A stretch of DNA of 54,080 bases from an uncultured Bacteroidota bacterium (GTDB taxonomy: Bacteria > Bacteroidota > Bacteroidia > Bacteroidales > 4484-276): the NCBI GenBank assembly GCA_903944895.1, contig CAJATL010000159.1:1-54080 (forward strand), written 5' to 3'. Below the pieces are notes generated by a model, which worked only from the letters and a program-made list of their open reading frames with translations, searched no databases and was not told the DNA's origin. Position 1 is the first letter of the stretch. Every line of letters starts with the position of its first letter. Positions 15,752 through 25,046 of this stretch are shown here, piece after piece. A program made the position numbers and the translations under genes.

Positions 15752-18700
15752 TTATCTTACCAAAAACATTTTCATGGTTCCAACAAAATCGTTCGTTTGA
15801 AGGCGGTAGAAATAAATGCCTGAATTCACCTGATTTCCGGCCTCATTCAAGCCGTTCCATTCAACCGAATATTTGCCTGCTGCCTGGTTTCCGTTTTTCA
15901 GGGTGCGCACCAATTCACCGTTTACATTAAAAATACTCAATGTTGCATGTCCCGATCTGGCCAGAGTGTAATCAATCCTGGTACTAGAGGTAAAAGGATT
16001 AGGGTGATTTTGCTGTAATCCAAAACCATCGCTGTTTAGATTTTTGCCATCCTGATTATCACCAATAGCTGTTATTATGGTTGTGAAAGGCGGGTCCGTA
16101 GTAAATTTCAGTGCGAAATTGTCTACCAGACTTGTTGCAGTTGCACTGTAATTGTTGTTAAAAACATATTGCAGACCAACGTCCTGTGAAGCATTTTCGA
16201 TACCAATGGTTGTGCTTTCCGGATTTTTAACAGTTTTGTACTGGAATATCATTTCTCCATCACCCGTTGCAGTTGGATAATGCACTGGATTTAACAAAAT
16301 TGCCTGAAACACTTCCCGCTCTGGTTCTGATAAGAAACCATTGTGTGAAATACTGTCCCATTCGATGATGAAGCGATTATTGATGTAATCATTTGAATAG
16401 AATATTTTTCCCATATAGAACTCCGAATCGAGCAAGTCGTCCCAGAACACAGCCACCATATTATTTACATTATCGTTGCTGGGCAGCACATTGTTTATTG
16501 GTGCTGTTTGTGTTCCACTGCCAAAGGCCATCCAGCCATCGGTACTTACACGGATTTGATTGTAACTTACTCCATAATAGGTAAAAGCAAAAGGAATGTT
16601 GATTGTTTGGGTATAGTCACTCATGGCTGGCAAGGTAATCTGGCTTCCAAAATAGGAGATTTCTTTCCAATCGTAAACAGGAGTTTCGTCATAAAAGGTA
16701 TCATCATTGGAATAGGCGTAATAACCGTACGCATCAGGCCCGGAATAATCTGTCGAAATGGGCAGCCCAACCGGAATTTCCAGATTATCAATAAACTGAT
16801 AAGGATAATTTCCGTTTTGGGTGTACAGCTTCAGCGAATAATCTGCCATGTATCCAACCGGGCAGTTAGGAGCAACGCTAACCATGAAATTAAAATCGGT
16901 ATTTGTGGCAGAACCATTAATTGCCAAGGTTCCAAATGTTCCGATCGAATCGGGAATGGTGATGTAAGGATCATTTGAAGATAAAATTCCCATAACGTTT
17001 GGCGCAATGTCGGCTCCGGTATTTTCGACCGAAACAACCAAAACAACGGTTTCTCCCGGATCCATTCTGAAATTCATATCAGGTTCATCGGCATCATAAA
17101 CCACAAAATTATCGTAGTGCAATTCGCAACCCATAACTTCAGCAGTAAATTCATAATCCCATGCAGTGTTGCTGCTCGTAACGTGCAAATTCAGCGTAAT
17201 GATCTGACCTATCGGGCAGTTTGGCTTTACAAAAAACTGGAATGGATTTCCGGTGGTTGTGTTTCCTGATGCGATATTTCCAAAATTTACCGGACTTGCT
17301 GTAATGATTTCGACATAATTGGTATTGGGTGTCGAAAGTGTAGCCTGGATATTATTTGCAGTTTGTGTGCCCCAGTTTTTTAAGGTTATTGTAAAATTAC
17401 AATGTTCGTTGGGATTAATCAGACCATCGGTGTTACCATCGATATCAACGATTACAGGCAAGCCTTCAGGCTCGATGAGTTCAAGGATTTCGATAACTTC
17501 AAGGTCTCCCTGAATTGGGATTACCCATTTTCCACGAACTGTTACTTTGAGTGTTTCCAGAATTTCGGGTGTAATATTAATGGTAACTTTTCCGGTAGCA
17601 TCAGTCATTCCTGTTGCAAAAAGTTCTGACCCGGTCAAACAAACCTCGGCATCCGGAACTGGTTGCCCTGACGAAGCAAATTTGACGGTAACCTCAACCT
17701 GATCATTTCCAACCAGAATGGTAGCCGGGTACTCAACAGTAATCGCTGTCGGGACTTCTTTCCAGATATGAATACTTGGATCGCCTAAAACATGGAAGAC
17801 TTTAAAATGGTACTGGGTATAATAGTCGTTTCCAAAAACATTGTACATGTACATTTTCCCGCGAAGCAAAGCCTGGCCTGGTGTGTCCATTCCTTCCTGG
17901 AACATTCCGACATAAATTCCTTTATCTATCCTGTTATTATAGGTAGTATGTGTGTTGGAAGTTGGCCCGACAAAAGCACATGCACCTTTCGGACTTGTTA
18001 ATGATCCCATTTCAACCCATTCTTCTCCAAAGCTGTTGCCGCCCGGGCAATCGAACATGGCAACACCACAACCGATGCTGGTAACAAAAGTGAATTTTTG
18101 TCCATTGTTCAGATTAGAAACTTCATCTGTCGGGAAATCGTAGCAGTTGGCATACCAGCCATAATACCAGCCTTCGCCGCGATAGTTTAAATAACCCCGC
18201 CCTTCGTTTATTACATCAACAATATCATTCAAATTATAGGAACAACCACCGCCCCAGCTATTTCCGTCGCTCATCATTAAATCAACGGAGCTAAAACCGC
18301 CACTCTGAAGCAATACTTCCGAAACAAAAGTTTTGGTGTCAACCTGCGACTGGTATTCATTATTTGAGCAGCAAGTGGCTTTCTTAAACCAGTCGGTATC
18401 GGCAGTATAGGGGTTTTTTTCGTACAAAAGGAATTTATTGATCATAATCTGCATCCTGGTATCACCCTGGTTGGTAAAGCGGCCGATCATCATTTCCGGA
18501 AAATAATCGTCACCATCAATTTCAACAAAATAATCATCGCTGGGGAAAGAATAATCGGGATAAGTGACGATTTTTTTTGGGAAAACGCCATCATCACCAA
18601 TAATTAAAACATAAGTTGGAGGGTTTTCCCAGTTATGATAAGCATCCGCAATGTGGGTTTTGATGATGTCGGGGTTTGTGGCATTTGCGCCAATATCGCT

Positions 18701-19531
18701 GAATTTTGTTACATGAATGTCGGTGCCGCTTTGCCGTTTCCAATCAGCATAAACCTGGAAGCCTGCCGGAAAAATGTCGGGCATAATGCAAAGCATCAAT
18801 TCCCGTCCGTCTTCCCTGCCATCATAACGGTTATCCAAAACACTCTGATAATTAAAAATGAAGCTGCGATAGAGTTTTGCAAAGGATGGCGCAATTTTAT
18901 GTTTTGGAGAAGTCTTTGGATTAATTACCTCGCCTTTTCCATAATTTACCCTTACGGTGATTGAAGAAACAGCCTGAAGCTCTCTTTTGGCGGCGTTGTA
19001 ACGAAGCGGAAAAACCGAAACGCGGGCAATACGAAAATCCCTGAATACCGAAGGAGCTTCGGTACTGGCAAATTCGTTCGGGAAGATTTCGTCAGAATTA
19101 TAGGCTTTTGAATTTTCTTCGTAGGCTGTCTCCGGCTGGCCTTCCCACCAACTTTGGCGTGCCGGCGGTAAATAAATATTCTGGAATGTCTGAATTTCAC
19201 CGGTTTCGATTACTTCGACCGAAATGCCTGCCTGATCGGGCACAGCAAGAATTTTGGCAATGTGGGGTAACTCAGGGCTACCAGGGTTAGTAACAAAAAT
19301 ATCCGAAAGTAAATCAACAACCTGGTATGATTTTCCATCGGTGGTAAACTGTCTGATGTCGAATCCGGCGATCTCTATTTTTAGAATTGTGCCGCTATTA
19401 TCGTCACTCAATATCTGAACTTTTGGTGGGGTTTGGGCTGTTTTATTTTTATACAGCGTAACCCATTCAGCTTTCATTTTAAATGGCAAGAAAGCCAAAA
19501 CCAACAGTACGAGTAAAAGTCTTTTGTTCAT
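15752..19531 (-). CDS. Large T9SS-secreted peptidase C25 (gingipain-like) family protein with substituted catalytic His
   Basis: A 1259-aa protein. Signal peptide 1-21; propeptide-like domain to about 230; C25 caspase-like domain about 250-625 (YVLIIGDDGVFP, YFPEMMIGRFTN, FHVLGDPSIHIW); two or more Ig/CARDB-like repeats about 640-930; a beta domain about 950-1150; T9SS type A sorting domain 1185-1259 (NHPNPF, then GIYFYRL and MKMFLVR). Gingipain-like peptidases use a His in a GHG motif and a Cys about 33 residues later. Here the Cys is kept (Cys488, VTSIGCGVAMF) but the His site reads NYRGEGW: Glu453, codon GAA at 18175-18173. It could be a non-peptidase surface protein or use another His. 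The 280-bp upstream region to 19811 shows no gene. Confidence 0.85.
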   Translation of the reverse strand: MNKRLLLVLLVLAFLPFKMKAEWVTLYKNKTAQTPPKVQILSDDNSGTILKIEIAGFDIRQFTTDGKSYQVVDLLSDIFVTNPGSPELPHIAKILAVPDQAGISVEVIETGEIQTFQNIYLPPARQSWWEGQPETAYEENSKAYNSDEIFPNEFASTEAPSVFRDFRIARVSVFPLRYNAAKRELQAVSSITVRVNYGKGEVINPKTSPKHKIAPSFAKLYRSFIFNYQSVLDNRYDGREDGRELMLCIMPDIFPAGFQVYADWKRQSGTDIHVTKFSDIGANATNPDIIKTHIADAYHNWENPPTYVLIIGDDGVFPKKIVTYPDYSFPSDDYFVEIDGDDYFPEMMIGRFTNQGDTRMQIMINKFLLYEKNPYTADTDWFKKATCCSNNEYQSQVDTKTFVSEVLLQSGGFSSVDLMMSDGNSWGGGCSYNLNDIVDVINEGRGYLNYRGEGWYYGWYANCYDFPTDEVSNLNNGQKFTFVTSIGCGVAMFDCPGGNSFGEEWVEMGSLTSPKGACAFVGPTSNTHTTYNNRIDKGIYVGMFQEGMDTPGQALLRGKMYMYNVFGNDYYTQYHFKVFHVLGDPSIHIWKEVPTAITVEYPATILVGNDQVEVTVKFASSGQPVPDAEVCLTGSELFATGMTDATGKVTINITPEILETLKVTVRGKWVIPIQGDLEVIEILELIEPEGLPVIVDIDGNTDGLINPNEHCNFTITLKNWGTQTANNIQATLSTPNTNYVEIITASPVNFGNIASGNTTTGNPFQFFVKPNCPIGQIITLNLHVTSSNTAWDYEFTAEVMGCELHYDNFVVYDADEPDMNFRMDPGETVVLVVSVENTGADIAPNVMGILSSNDPYITIPDSIGTFGTLAINGSATNTDFNFMVSVAPNCPVGYMADYSLKLYTQNGNYPYQFIDNLEIPVGLPISTDYSGPDAYGYYAYSNDDTFYDETPVYDWKEISYFGSQITLPAMSDYTQTINIPFAFTYYGVSYNQIRVSTDGWMAFGSGTQTAPINNVLPSNDNVNNMVAVFWDDLLDSEFYMGKIFYSNDYINNRFIIEWDSISHNGFLSEPEREVFQAILLNPVHYPTATGDGEMIFQYKTVKNPESTTIGIENASQDVGLQYVFNNNYSATATSLVDNFALKFTTDPPFTTIITAIGDNQDGKNLNSDGFGLQQNHPNPFTSSTRIDYTLARSGHATLSIFNVNGELVRTLKNGNQAAGKYSVEWNGLNEAGNQVNSGIYFYRLQTNDFVGTMKMFLVR

Positions 19532-19811
19532 ACTAACTCCTTATTTTATTTTACCCCCGAAAAGGGCTTTGATTTAATGATTTGGTATCTGAAAAATTAT
19601 AACTCTATAGATTAGTTAAATCTCGATTGGTTGCCTGATTTTGTTGACAAATTTTAAATATTTTTTAAACATATTCATTTCGGCAATCCTAATGGTAACA
19701 AATGTTACAATCTAAATATGTGTAAAAAATTGAAGCGTTCGGGAATTTGAAATCTTAGCTTAGAACCGAATCTTACAAATATGTTTTTGCCTGCAATACT
19801 CAAACTGTTTC

Positions 19812-20591
19812 TCATGCGAACTCCACTCTGACCGAATCGTCAATTTTTAAACCCAGCAAACCTGCTGCATTGCCCATAGATACTGCAATTTGTAAATGAC
19901 TTGTCGAACTGAATAAAGCCATAATTTCGCCTTCGGCAACATCTTTGTACGATTGGCTGATTTTTGAAACTTTGTATCGGGAAGGCCCAAAAGTGATTAA
20001 GAATGGCCGTTTTTGAGAGACATTAAAGAAAATATCCCTGGTGATATTTGTGAAAACATTCTCATAACTATCGATAAAAATTACATGACCTTTAATGAGT
20101 GTTGCTGAAGTTACCGGCTTCAGGGAAATTTTTGTGGTAAGTTTTTTTCGCACAGGACCAACTTCCGATAGTGGTTTTCCTTCGACAATATGCTGGGCCA
20201 CGATGATAAAAATATCACGTGCCGAAAAGGTGAAGGTGTCGGTGTCCTGAATTAAATCAATTTCAAAAATCTGTTCCGGTTCATGATCAAAAATGAGCGA
20301 AAAAATACCGTTATCGGTACCAATAAAATAATGGCCGTCATAAACAACTACAACGTGAGGCATCTCGATGGTTGCGTCAGCAACAATATCAATAATGTGA
20401 ATAGTGCCGGCAGGAAATGCCCGAAACGAATTCTTCAGAACAAATGATGCGCTGTTAAGATTGTAGTGCGGGATGTCGTGCGCAATATCAACGATGATGG
20501 CGCCGGGGATTTTCGATAATATTGTCCCTTTAACCATACCTGCGTAATGATCTTTCTTTCCCCAGTCGCTTGTTAGAGTGATTAATGCCAT
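19812..20591 (-). CDS. SAM hydrolase / SAM-dependent halogenase-like (DUF62) protein
   Basis: A 259-aa protein of the S-adenosyl-L-methionine hydroxide adenosyltransferase/chlorinase-fluorinase family. Signature blocks: ITLTSDWGKKDHYAGMVKG, DIAHDIPHYNLNSASFVLKN, VVYDGHYFIGTDNGIFSLIF and HVIFIDSYENVFTNI. The family splits SAM into adenosine and methionine using an activated water; halogenase members are rare. The frame extends upstream to an ATG at 20693, but a TAatTTTG promoter element at 20643-20636 would lie inside that extension and the family normally begins at MALITLTSD, so 20591 is chosen (ATG at 20612 is also possible). It diverges from phoH. Confidence 0.85.
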   Translation of the reverse strand: MALITLTSDWGKKDHYAGMVKGTILSKIPGAIIVDIAHDIPHYNLNSASFVLKNSFRAFPAGTIHIIDIVADATIEMPHVVVVYDGHYFIGTDNGIFSLIFDHEPEQIFEIDLIQDTDTFTFSARDIFIIVAQHIVEGKPLSEVGPVRKKLTTKISLKPVTSATLIKGHVIFIDSYENVFTNITRDIFFNVSQKRPFLITFGPSRYKVSKISQSYKDVAEGEIMALFSSTSHLQIAVSMGNAAGLLGLKIDDSVRVEFA

Positions 20592-20635
20592 GGTTTGAAT
20601 AACCGGCAGCATTTTATGCCACCAATAATTTAGGC

Positions 20636-20670
20636 CAAAATTAGTAATTCTAAATGAAGCCAATGACAAA
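20636..20670 (-). promoter_or_regulatory. Candidate promoter for the SAM hydrolase gene
   Basis: On the minus strand TTTG (20670-20667) precedes TAatTTTG (20643-20636) by 23 nt, slightly above the 19-21 consensus. It supports a start codon at 20591 or 20612 rather than 20693. Confidence 0.45.
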
Positions 20671-20746
20671 TTTTGATAATTTTGGCCAATCAAATATCAA
20701 AATTGCTTTTTGTTAATTGTACCGAAAAAAACTGGAATAATATCGA

Positions 20747-21721
20747 ATGACAGAAAAGACCATCGCTTTAGAATCCATCAATCCGCTCGAAATTTTTGGA
20801 GTAAACGATTCGAACCTCGAAATACTCAGGAAGAATTTTCCAAAATTGAAGATTATCGCACGTGGTACGCAAATTAAGATTATTGGTGATGACGAACAAA
20901 TCGACCTCTTTGAGCGGAAGTTCTCGCTGCTGATCCTGCATTTCGAGCATTTTGGCCGAATCAGCGAAAATGATGTTGAGGACCTTTTGGAGGCTGAATC
21001 TGAAACGTTAGCAGCCGAGACTTTTACCAGCAAAGATGTGCTGATGCATGGCAGGCACGGAAATCTGATCAAAGCCCGGACACCAAACCAGCAAAAAATG
21101 GTCGAGTGCAGCCGCACGAATGACCTGATTTTTGCCATTGGCCCGGCAGGAACCGGAAAAACATACACCGCCGTTGCGCTTGCCGTTCAGGCGCTTAAAA
21201 ACCGCGAAATCAAACGCATCATCCTTACGCGCCCTGCTGTGGAAGCCGGCGAAAACCTGGGCTTTCTTCCGGGCGACCTCAAAGATAAACTCGACCCTTA
21301 CATGCAGCCACTTTACGATGCTTTGCGCGATATGCTGCCATCGCAAAAATTGCTGGGCTACCTCGAAGACGGCACCATCGAAATTGCCCCGCTGGCATTC
21401 ATGCGCGGCCGCACCCTCGACAATGTTTTCGCCATCCTCGACGAAGCACAAAATGCCACCGAAAGCCAGCTCAAAATGTTTTTGACCAGAATGGGACGCT
21501 CGGCAAAATTTATCGTAACCGGCGATATCACACAAATCGACCTGCCACGCCACCAATCATCTGGACTGGTGCAGGCAACACACATTTTAAAAGATATTCC
21601 CGGCATCGAATTTATCTTCCTCAACGAAAAAGATATTCTCCGCCATAAACTGGTGGTTAAGATCATTAATGCTTACAGCGAAGTGGCCGACAACAGGTTT
21701 AGACTTAATCAGGGAAATTGA
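20747..21721 (+). CDS. phoH: PhoH family ATPase
   Basis: A 324-aa protein, the normal bacterial PhoH length. An N-terminal KH-like region (about 10-75) is followed by the PhoH ATPase: Walker A GPAGTGKT (132-139), RPAVEAGENLGFLPGDLKDK, Walker B AILDEAQNA (Asp232-Glu233) and VTGDITQIDLP. PhoH proteins are cytoplasmic NTPases with a superfamily-I helicase-like core, linked to RNA metabolism. It is followed on the same strand by a small membrane protein and purC; a phoH-purC neighbourhood is familiar in Bacteroidetes. Confidence 0.93.
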   Translation: MTEKTIALESINPLEIFGVNDSNLEILRKNFPKLKIIARGTQIKIIGDDEQIDLFERKFSLLILHFEHFGRISENDVEDLLEAESETLAAETFTSKDVLMHGRHGNLIKARTPNQQKMVECSRTNDLIFAIGPAGTGKTYTAVALAVQALKNREIKRIILTRPAVEAGENLGFLPGDLKDKLDPYMQPLYDALRDMLPSQKLLGYLEDGTIEIAPLAFMRGRTLDNVFAILDEAQNATESQLKMFLTRMGRSAKFIVTGDITQIDLPRHQSSGLVQATHILKDIPGIEFIFLNEKDILRHKLVVKIINAYSEVADNRFRLNQGN

Positions 21722-21767
21722 TGAGATCACATAATTTAAAAATGCCGATTAAATAAACTTATTCTGA

Positions 21768-22253
21768 ATGAAAAGGATTTCGATTTTTATCATTTTATTG
21801 ATAGCTGGATTCGCCGGTGTGTCCGGACAACCCTCCATGGATACCATTGTCATGCAAAAAGTGTTTGGTGGTTATCAATTTTATCAGGGTTCAAAAAGAA
21901 TGAACATGTCGAATCTTGTTAAAACCATGAAGCCCAATGAACAAGCTTTTCAGGAAATTAAAACTGCTCAGACCACTTACATTTTTGGAAATATTTTAGC
22001 ATTTGCCGGTGGCTTTATGGTTGGTTGGCCAATTGGAACTGCCATTGGTGGAGGTGATCCAAACTGGGCTTTGGCCGCTGTGGGTGCCGGATTGATAATT
22101 ATCACCATTCCGATTGGCCAAAAGTTCAATAAACAGGCAAGAACCGCTGTAAATACCTATAATAAAAGCGTAAAAACAAGTTCCTTTTGGGATAATGCTG
22201 ATTTTAGATTTGGATTTACAGGAAATGGTGTAGGATTTACGATGAGTTATTAA
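21768..22253 (+). CDS. Small exported/membrane protein, unknown function
   Basis: A 161-aa protein with an N-terminal signal peptide (MKRISIFIILLIAGFAGVSG-Q). A Gly-rich hydrophobic hairpin at about 80-122 (FGNILAFAGGFMVGWPIGTA and AAVGAGLIIITIPIGQKF) looks like two transmembrane helices. The C-terminus FRFGFTGNGVGFTMSY is a single amphipathic strand. Similar short proteins with one glycine-zipper hairpin are common in Bacteroidetes but have no assigned role. It lies 46 bp after phoH. Confidence 0.75.
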   Translation: MKRISIFIILLIAGFAGVSGQPSMDTIVMQKVFGGYQFYQGSKRMNMSNLVKTMKPNEQAFQEIKTAQTTYIFGNILAFAGGFMVGWPIGTAIGGGDPNWALAAVGAGLIIITIPIGQKFNKQARTAVNTYNKSVKTSSFWDNADFRFGFTGNGVGFTMSY

Positions 22254-22310
22254 AACCTCAAACCATAGAAAATTCGGAGAAAAACTGACAGTCTGCCGGT
22301 TAGCGGATGT

Positions 22311-22318
22311 TAGGTTTG
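22311..22318 (+). promoter_or_regulatory. Candidate -7 element upstream of purC
   Basis: TAggTTTG at 22311-22318 lies 39 nt before the purC ATG at 22358. No convincing -33 TTTG is seen at the expected distance. Confidence 0.35.
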
Positions 22319-22357
22319 GTTAATAAACAACAAGTAACAATTTAAAAATAAATAATT

Positions 22358-23305
22358 ATGATGAACGCAGTAGTAAAGACAAACTTTAGTTTTCCGGGAC
22401 AAAAAAGCGTTTACACCGGCAAAGTGAGAGACGTTTACAACATTGGCGACGAACTGATGGTGATGGTTGTAACCGATCGCATCTCTGCCTTCGACGTGGT
22501 TTTACCCAAAGGAATTCCTTACAAAGGGCAGGTACTCAACCAGATTGCCGCCAAATTTCTGGATGCCACCGCTGGCATTGTTCCCAACTGGAAAATCGCC
22601 ACTCCCGACCCGATGGTCACCGTTGGCAGGTTTTGCAAGCCATTTGCTGTCGAGATGATCATCCGCGGCTACCTTACGGGAAGTTCGTGGCGCACGTATA
22701 AAAACGGTTCCCGCGAAATCTGCGGAGTACCCGTCCCTGACGGCATGAAGGAACATCAACGTTTTCCGCAACCCATCATCACGCCAACAACCAAAGCTGC
22801 CGAAGGCCACGATGAGGATATTTCAAAAGAGGAAATCATCAGCCAGGGCATTGTTTCGACCGAAGATTACGCCCTGATGGAAAAATACACGCTGGAAATT
22901 TTCAAAAAAGGCTCCGAAATCGCCGAAAAAATGGGGCTGATCCTGGTTGACACAAAATATGAATTTGGTAAGAAAGACGGTATCATTTATCTCATTGATG
23001 AAATTCACACTCCCGATTCGTCCCGCTATTTTTATTTGGAAGGTTACGAAGAACGCCAGGAAAAAGGCGAGCCTCAGAAGCAGCTTTCGAAAGAATTTGT
23101 GCGCGAATGGCTGATGAGCCATGGCTTCCAGGGATATGCCGGGCAGCAGGTTCCCGAAATGAGCGATGCTTTTGTTGCATCGGTTTCGGAGCGGTACATC
23201 GAACTTTACGAAAAAATAACCGGCGAAAAGTTTGTAAAATCAGATGCTTCGCATGTGGTGAACAGAATCGAAACCAACATCAGTAATTTTCTAAAAACGC
23301 TTTAA
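22358..23305 (+). CDS. purC: Phosphoribosylaminoimidazole-succinocarboxamide synthase
   Basis: A 315-aa SAICAR synthetase of the longer type (about 300 aa) rather than the 240-aa E. coli type. It catalyses the ATP-dependent joining of CAIR and aspartate in purine synthesis. Motifs: [20 protein letters not shown] then [44 protein letters not shown] and the acidic [12 protein letters not shown] block. A second ATG follows the first directly (22361). Codon use and start context are unremarkable. Confidence 0.97.
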   Translation: MMNAVVKTNFSFPGQKSVYTGKVRDVYNIGDELMVMVVTDRISAFDVVLPKGIPYKGQVLNQIAAKFLDATAGIVPNWKIATPDPMVTVGRFCKPFAVEMIIRGYLTGSSWRTYKNGSREICGVPVPDGMKEHQRFPQPIITPTTKAAEGHDEDISKEEIISQGIVSTEDYALMEKYTLEIFKKGSEIAEKMGLILVDTKYEFGKKDGIIYLIDEIHTPDSSRYFYLEGYEERQEKGEPQKQLSKEFVREWLMSHGFQGYAGQQVPEMSDAFVASVSERYIELYEKITGEKFVKSDASHVVNRIETNISNFLKTL

Positions 23306-23325
23306 TCTATAAACCTATCAGATAC

Positions 23326-23361
23326 AAAACCTACCAGGGTTGAAAAACCTGTGAGGTTTTT
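23326..23361 (+). terminator. Hairpin terminator after purC
   Basis: Arm aaaacctaccagg (23326-23338) pairs with cctgtgaggtttt (23348-23360) with one two-base internal mismatch and a 9-nt loop, ending in a T run. It starts 20 bp after the purC stop. Confidence 0.6.
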
Positions 23362-23439
23362 AATCAATCGGTTACGAATTTTTACTCATTTCTAATCTTT
23401 AAATACTGCACACACATTTTAATCTCAAAACTAAAAATA

Positions 23440-24825
23440 ATGAATGAAGATATTTTTCAGGGCTACAAAGGCGCCGCACTCGAAACTCTAAAAAAATACA
23501 ATGTCAGGGTTTGGGGCACGGCTCACATCCAAACCAAACGCGGCCCATTTGATGGCACCGTTCTTCCCCGTTCCGAAAACGACGATGACCAGCACATCGT
23601 TTTAAAAATTGTCACCGGTTACAACATCGGCATCGATATCCGGACTATTCTCGAAATGGAAGAAACAGGCTACAAAAAAGCCAACTACAAAATCCCTGAA
23701 AAGGAATTTCCATACACGCCAAACCTTCCGAAAGTAAAATTAATCGGCACCGGCGGAACAATCGCTTCGCGCCTCGACTACCGCACTGGTGCAGTAATCC
23801 CGGCATTTTCGCCTGGAGAACTCTACGGCGCAGTCCCCGAACTCGCCGACATCTGCAACCTGACCACTGAAAAGATTTTTGCAGTTTTCAGCGAAAACAT
23901 GGGACCAAAACAATACATGACTTTGGCCAAAGCCATCGGCAAAGAAATCGAAAACGGTGTCGAAGGCATCGTGATTGGCCATGGAACGGATACTTTGCAC
24001 CACACCGGCGCTGCCCTTACTTTTATGGTTCAAAATTCGCCGGTGCCCATCGTTCTGGTTGGTTCACAGCGTTCTTCCGACCGCCCCAGCTCAGATGCAG
24101 CGCTCAATTTAATGCACGCCACCTACGCCGCCGGCCACGGTGACATTGCCGAAGTAATGGTTTGCATGTTTGGTCCTACTTCCGACGAATACGGCCTGCT
24201 TCACAAAGGAACCCGCGTCAGGAAAATGCACTCATCTTACCGCTCAACGTTCCGTACCATCGGTGACACACCTTTAGCAATGGTTTCCCGCAAAGGAATC
24301 ACCCACATTAAACAGGAATACAACCACCGCCGCAAAGACCGGAATGTTAAAATCATGCCTTACTTCAGCGATAAAGTTACCATGTTGTATTATTATCCTG
24401 CCATGAAGCCCGACATCATCGATTCGATGGTTGAAATGGGTTACAAAGGAATTGTGATTGTAGGAACCGGCCTCGGCCACGTGAACAAGGAACTTTACCC
24501 CGCCATTGAGCGCGCCCAGGCAAAAGGCGTTTGCATGTACATGACTTTGCAAACCATCTGGGGTTACGTGCACATGTTTGTTTACGATACTGGCCGCGAC
24601 ATGATGGCCAAAGGAATTATTCCGGCAGGCAACATGCTTCCCGAAGTTGCTTTTATCAAGCTGGGCTGGGCTTTAGGCCAGACCGACGACCCCGAAGAAG
24701 TGAAACGGATCATGCTGACCCCTATCAACGACGACATCACCGAACGCGAACCTTACAACGGCTATCTTGTTTACCAGGGCGGAATCCCGGAAGTTGAGGA
24801 GTTTATTAAAAAGGTGCATAAATAG
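23440..24825 (+). CDS. gatD: Archaeal-type GatD-like amidohydrolase (tudor-like domain plus asparaginase domain)
   Basis: A 461-aa cytoplasmic protein (no signal peptide). Residues about 15-85 form a small beta domain (VRVWGTAHIQTKRGPFDGTV; GYNIGIDI) like the N-terminal tudor-like domain of archaeal GatD. An asparaginase-like domain follows with GTGGTIAS (Thr107) and GHGTDT (Thr183-Asp184), plus VLVGSQRSSDRPSSDAALNL, a block typical of GatD. In archaea GatD pairs with GatE to amidate Glu-tRNA(Gln); GatD supplies ammonia by hydrolysing glutamine or asparagine. No gatE is in the window, so here it may act as a stand-alone asparaginase or glutaminase, or partner a distant gene. It is distinct from ordinary type I/II asparaginases of about 330-350 aa. 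Confidence 0.82.
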   Translation: MNEDIFQGYKGAALETLKKYNVRVWGTAHIQTKRGPFDGTVLPRSENDDDQHIVLKIVTGYNIGIDIRTILEMEETGYKKANYKIPEKEFPYTPNLPKVKLIGTGGTIASRLDYRTGAVIPAFSPGELYGAVPELADICNLTTEKIFAVFSENMGPKQYMTLAKAIGKEIENGVEGIVIGHGTDTLHHTGAALTFMVQNSPVPIVLVGSQRSSDRPSSDAALNLMHATYAAGHGDIAEVMVCMFGPTSDEYGLLHKGTRVRKMHSSYRSTFRTIGDTPLAMVSRKGITHIKQEYNHRRKDRNVKIMPYFSDKVTMLYYYPAMKPDIIDSMVEMGYKGIVIVGTGLGHVNKELYPAIERAQAKGVCMYMTLQTIWGYVHMFVYDTGRDMMAKGIIPAGNMLPEVAFIKLGWALGQTDDPEEVKRIMLTPINDDITEREPYNGYLVYQGGIPEVEEFIKKVHK

Positions 24826-24842
24826 GCTGATCGATCGCTGAA

Positions 24843-24864
24843 CGGTCCGCCAACTGGCGGACCG
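24843..24864. repeat. 10-bp-stem palindrome after the gatD-like gene
   Basis: cggtccgcca (24843-24852) and tggcggaccg (24855-24864) form a perfect stem with a 2-nt loop, 18 bp after the stop. There is no T run, so it is not a standard terminator; it may stabilise the mRNA 3' end or be a repeat remnant. Confidence 0.5.
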
Positions 24865-25003
24865 CTCCAACTCCATAATTATTTTGTTTTATCAGCCCCT
24901 TTCGGGTGCTGCGCACACCGACCGATAGAAATTTTTGGGTAACCTGCCGGTGCTGATCTATAATTTTGATCTCTGTAAACAGTCAAAATCCTGCATTATC
25001 ATC

Positions 25004-25045
25004 AAAAAAAAACCTCCTTCAGAAAATTCTAAAGGAGGTTTTTTT
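25004..25045. terminator. Bidirectional terminator between convergent gatD-like and DUF1573 genes
   Basis: An A run and cctcctt (25004-25019) pair with aaggagg and a T run (25032-25045). The tracts on both sides allow termination in both directions. It lies directly after the DUF1573 stop on the minus strand. Confidence 0.8.
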
Positions 25046-25046
25046 A

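Noticed and set aside
19695-19708. A gtaac-aaat-gttac dyad upstream of the C25 peptidase gene, as a possible operator
   Set aside because: Only five base pairs per arm and no second copy seen near related genes; too weak to call.
21008-21556. A 182-codon frame opposite phoH
   Set aside because: Antisense shadow of a well-conserved gene; no start signal or known domain.
22254-22357. A purine riboswitch before purC
   Set aside because: The 104-bp leader shows neither the three-way-junction pattern nor the conserved loop sequences.
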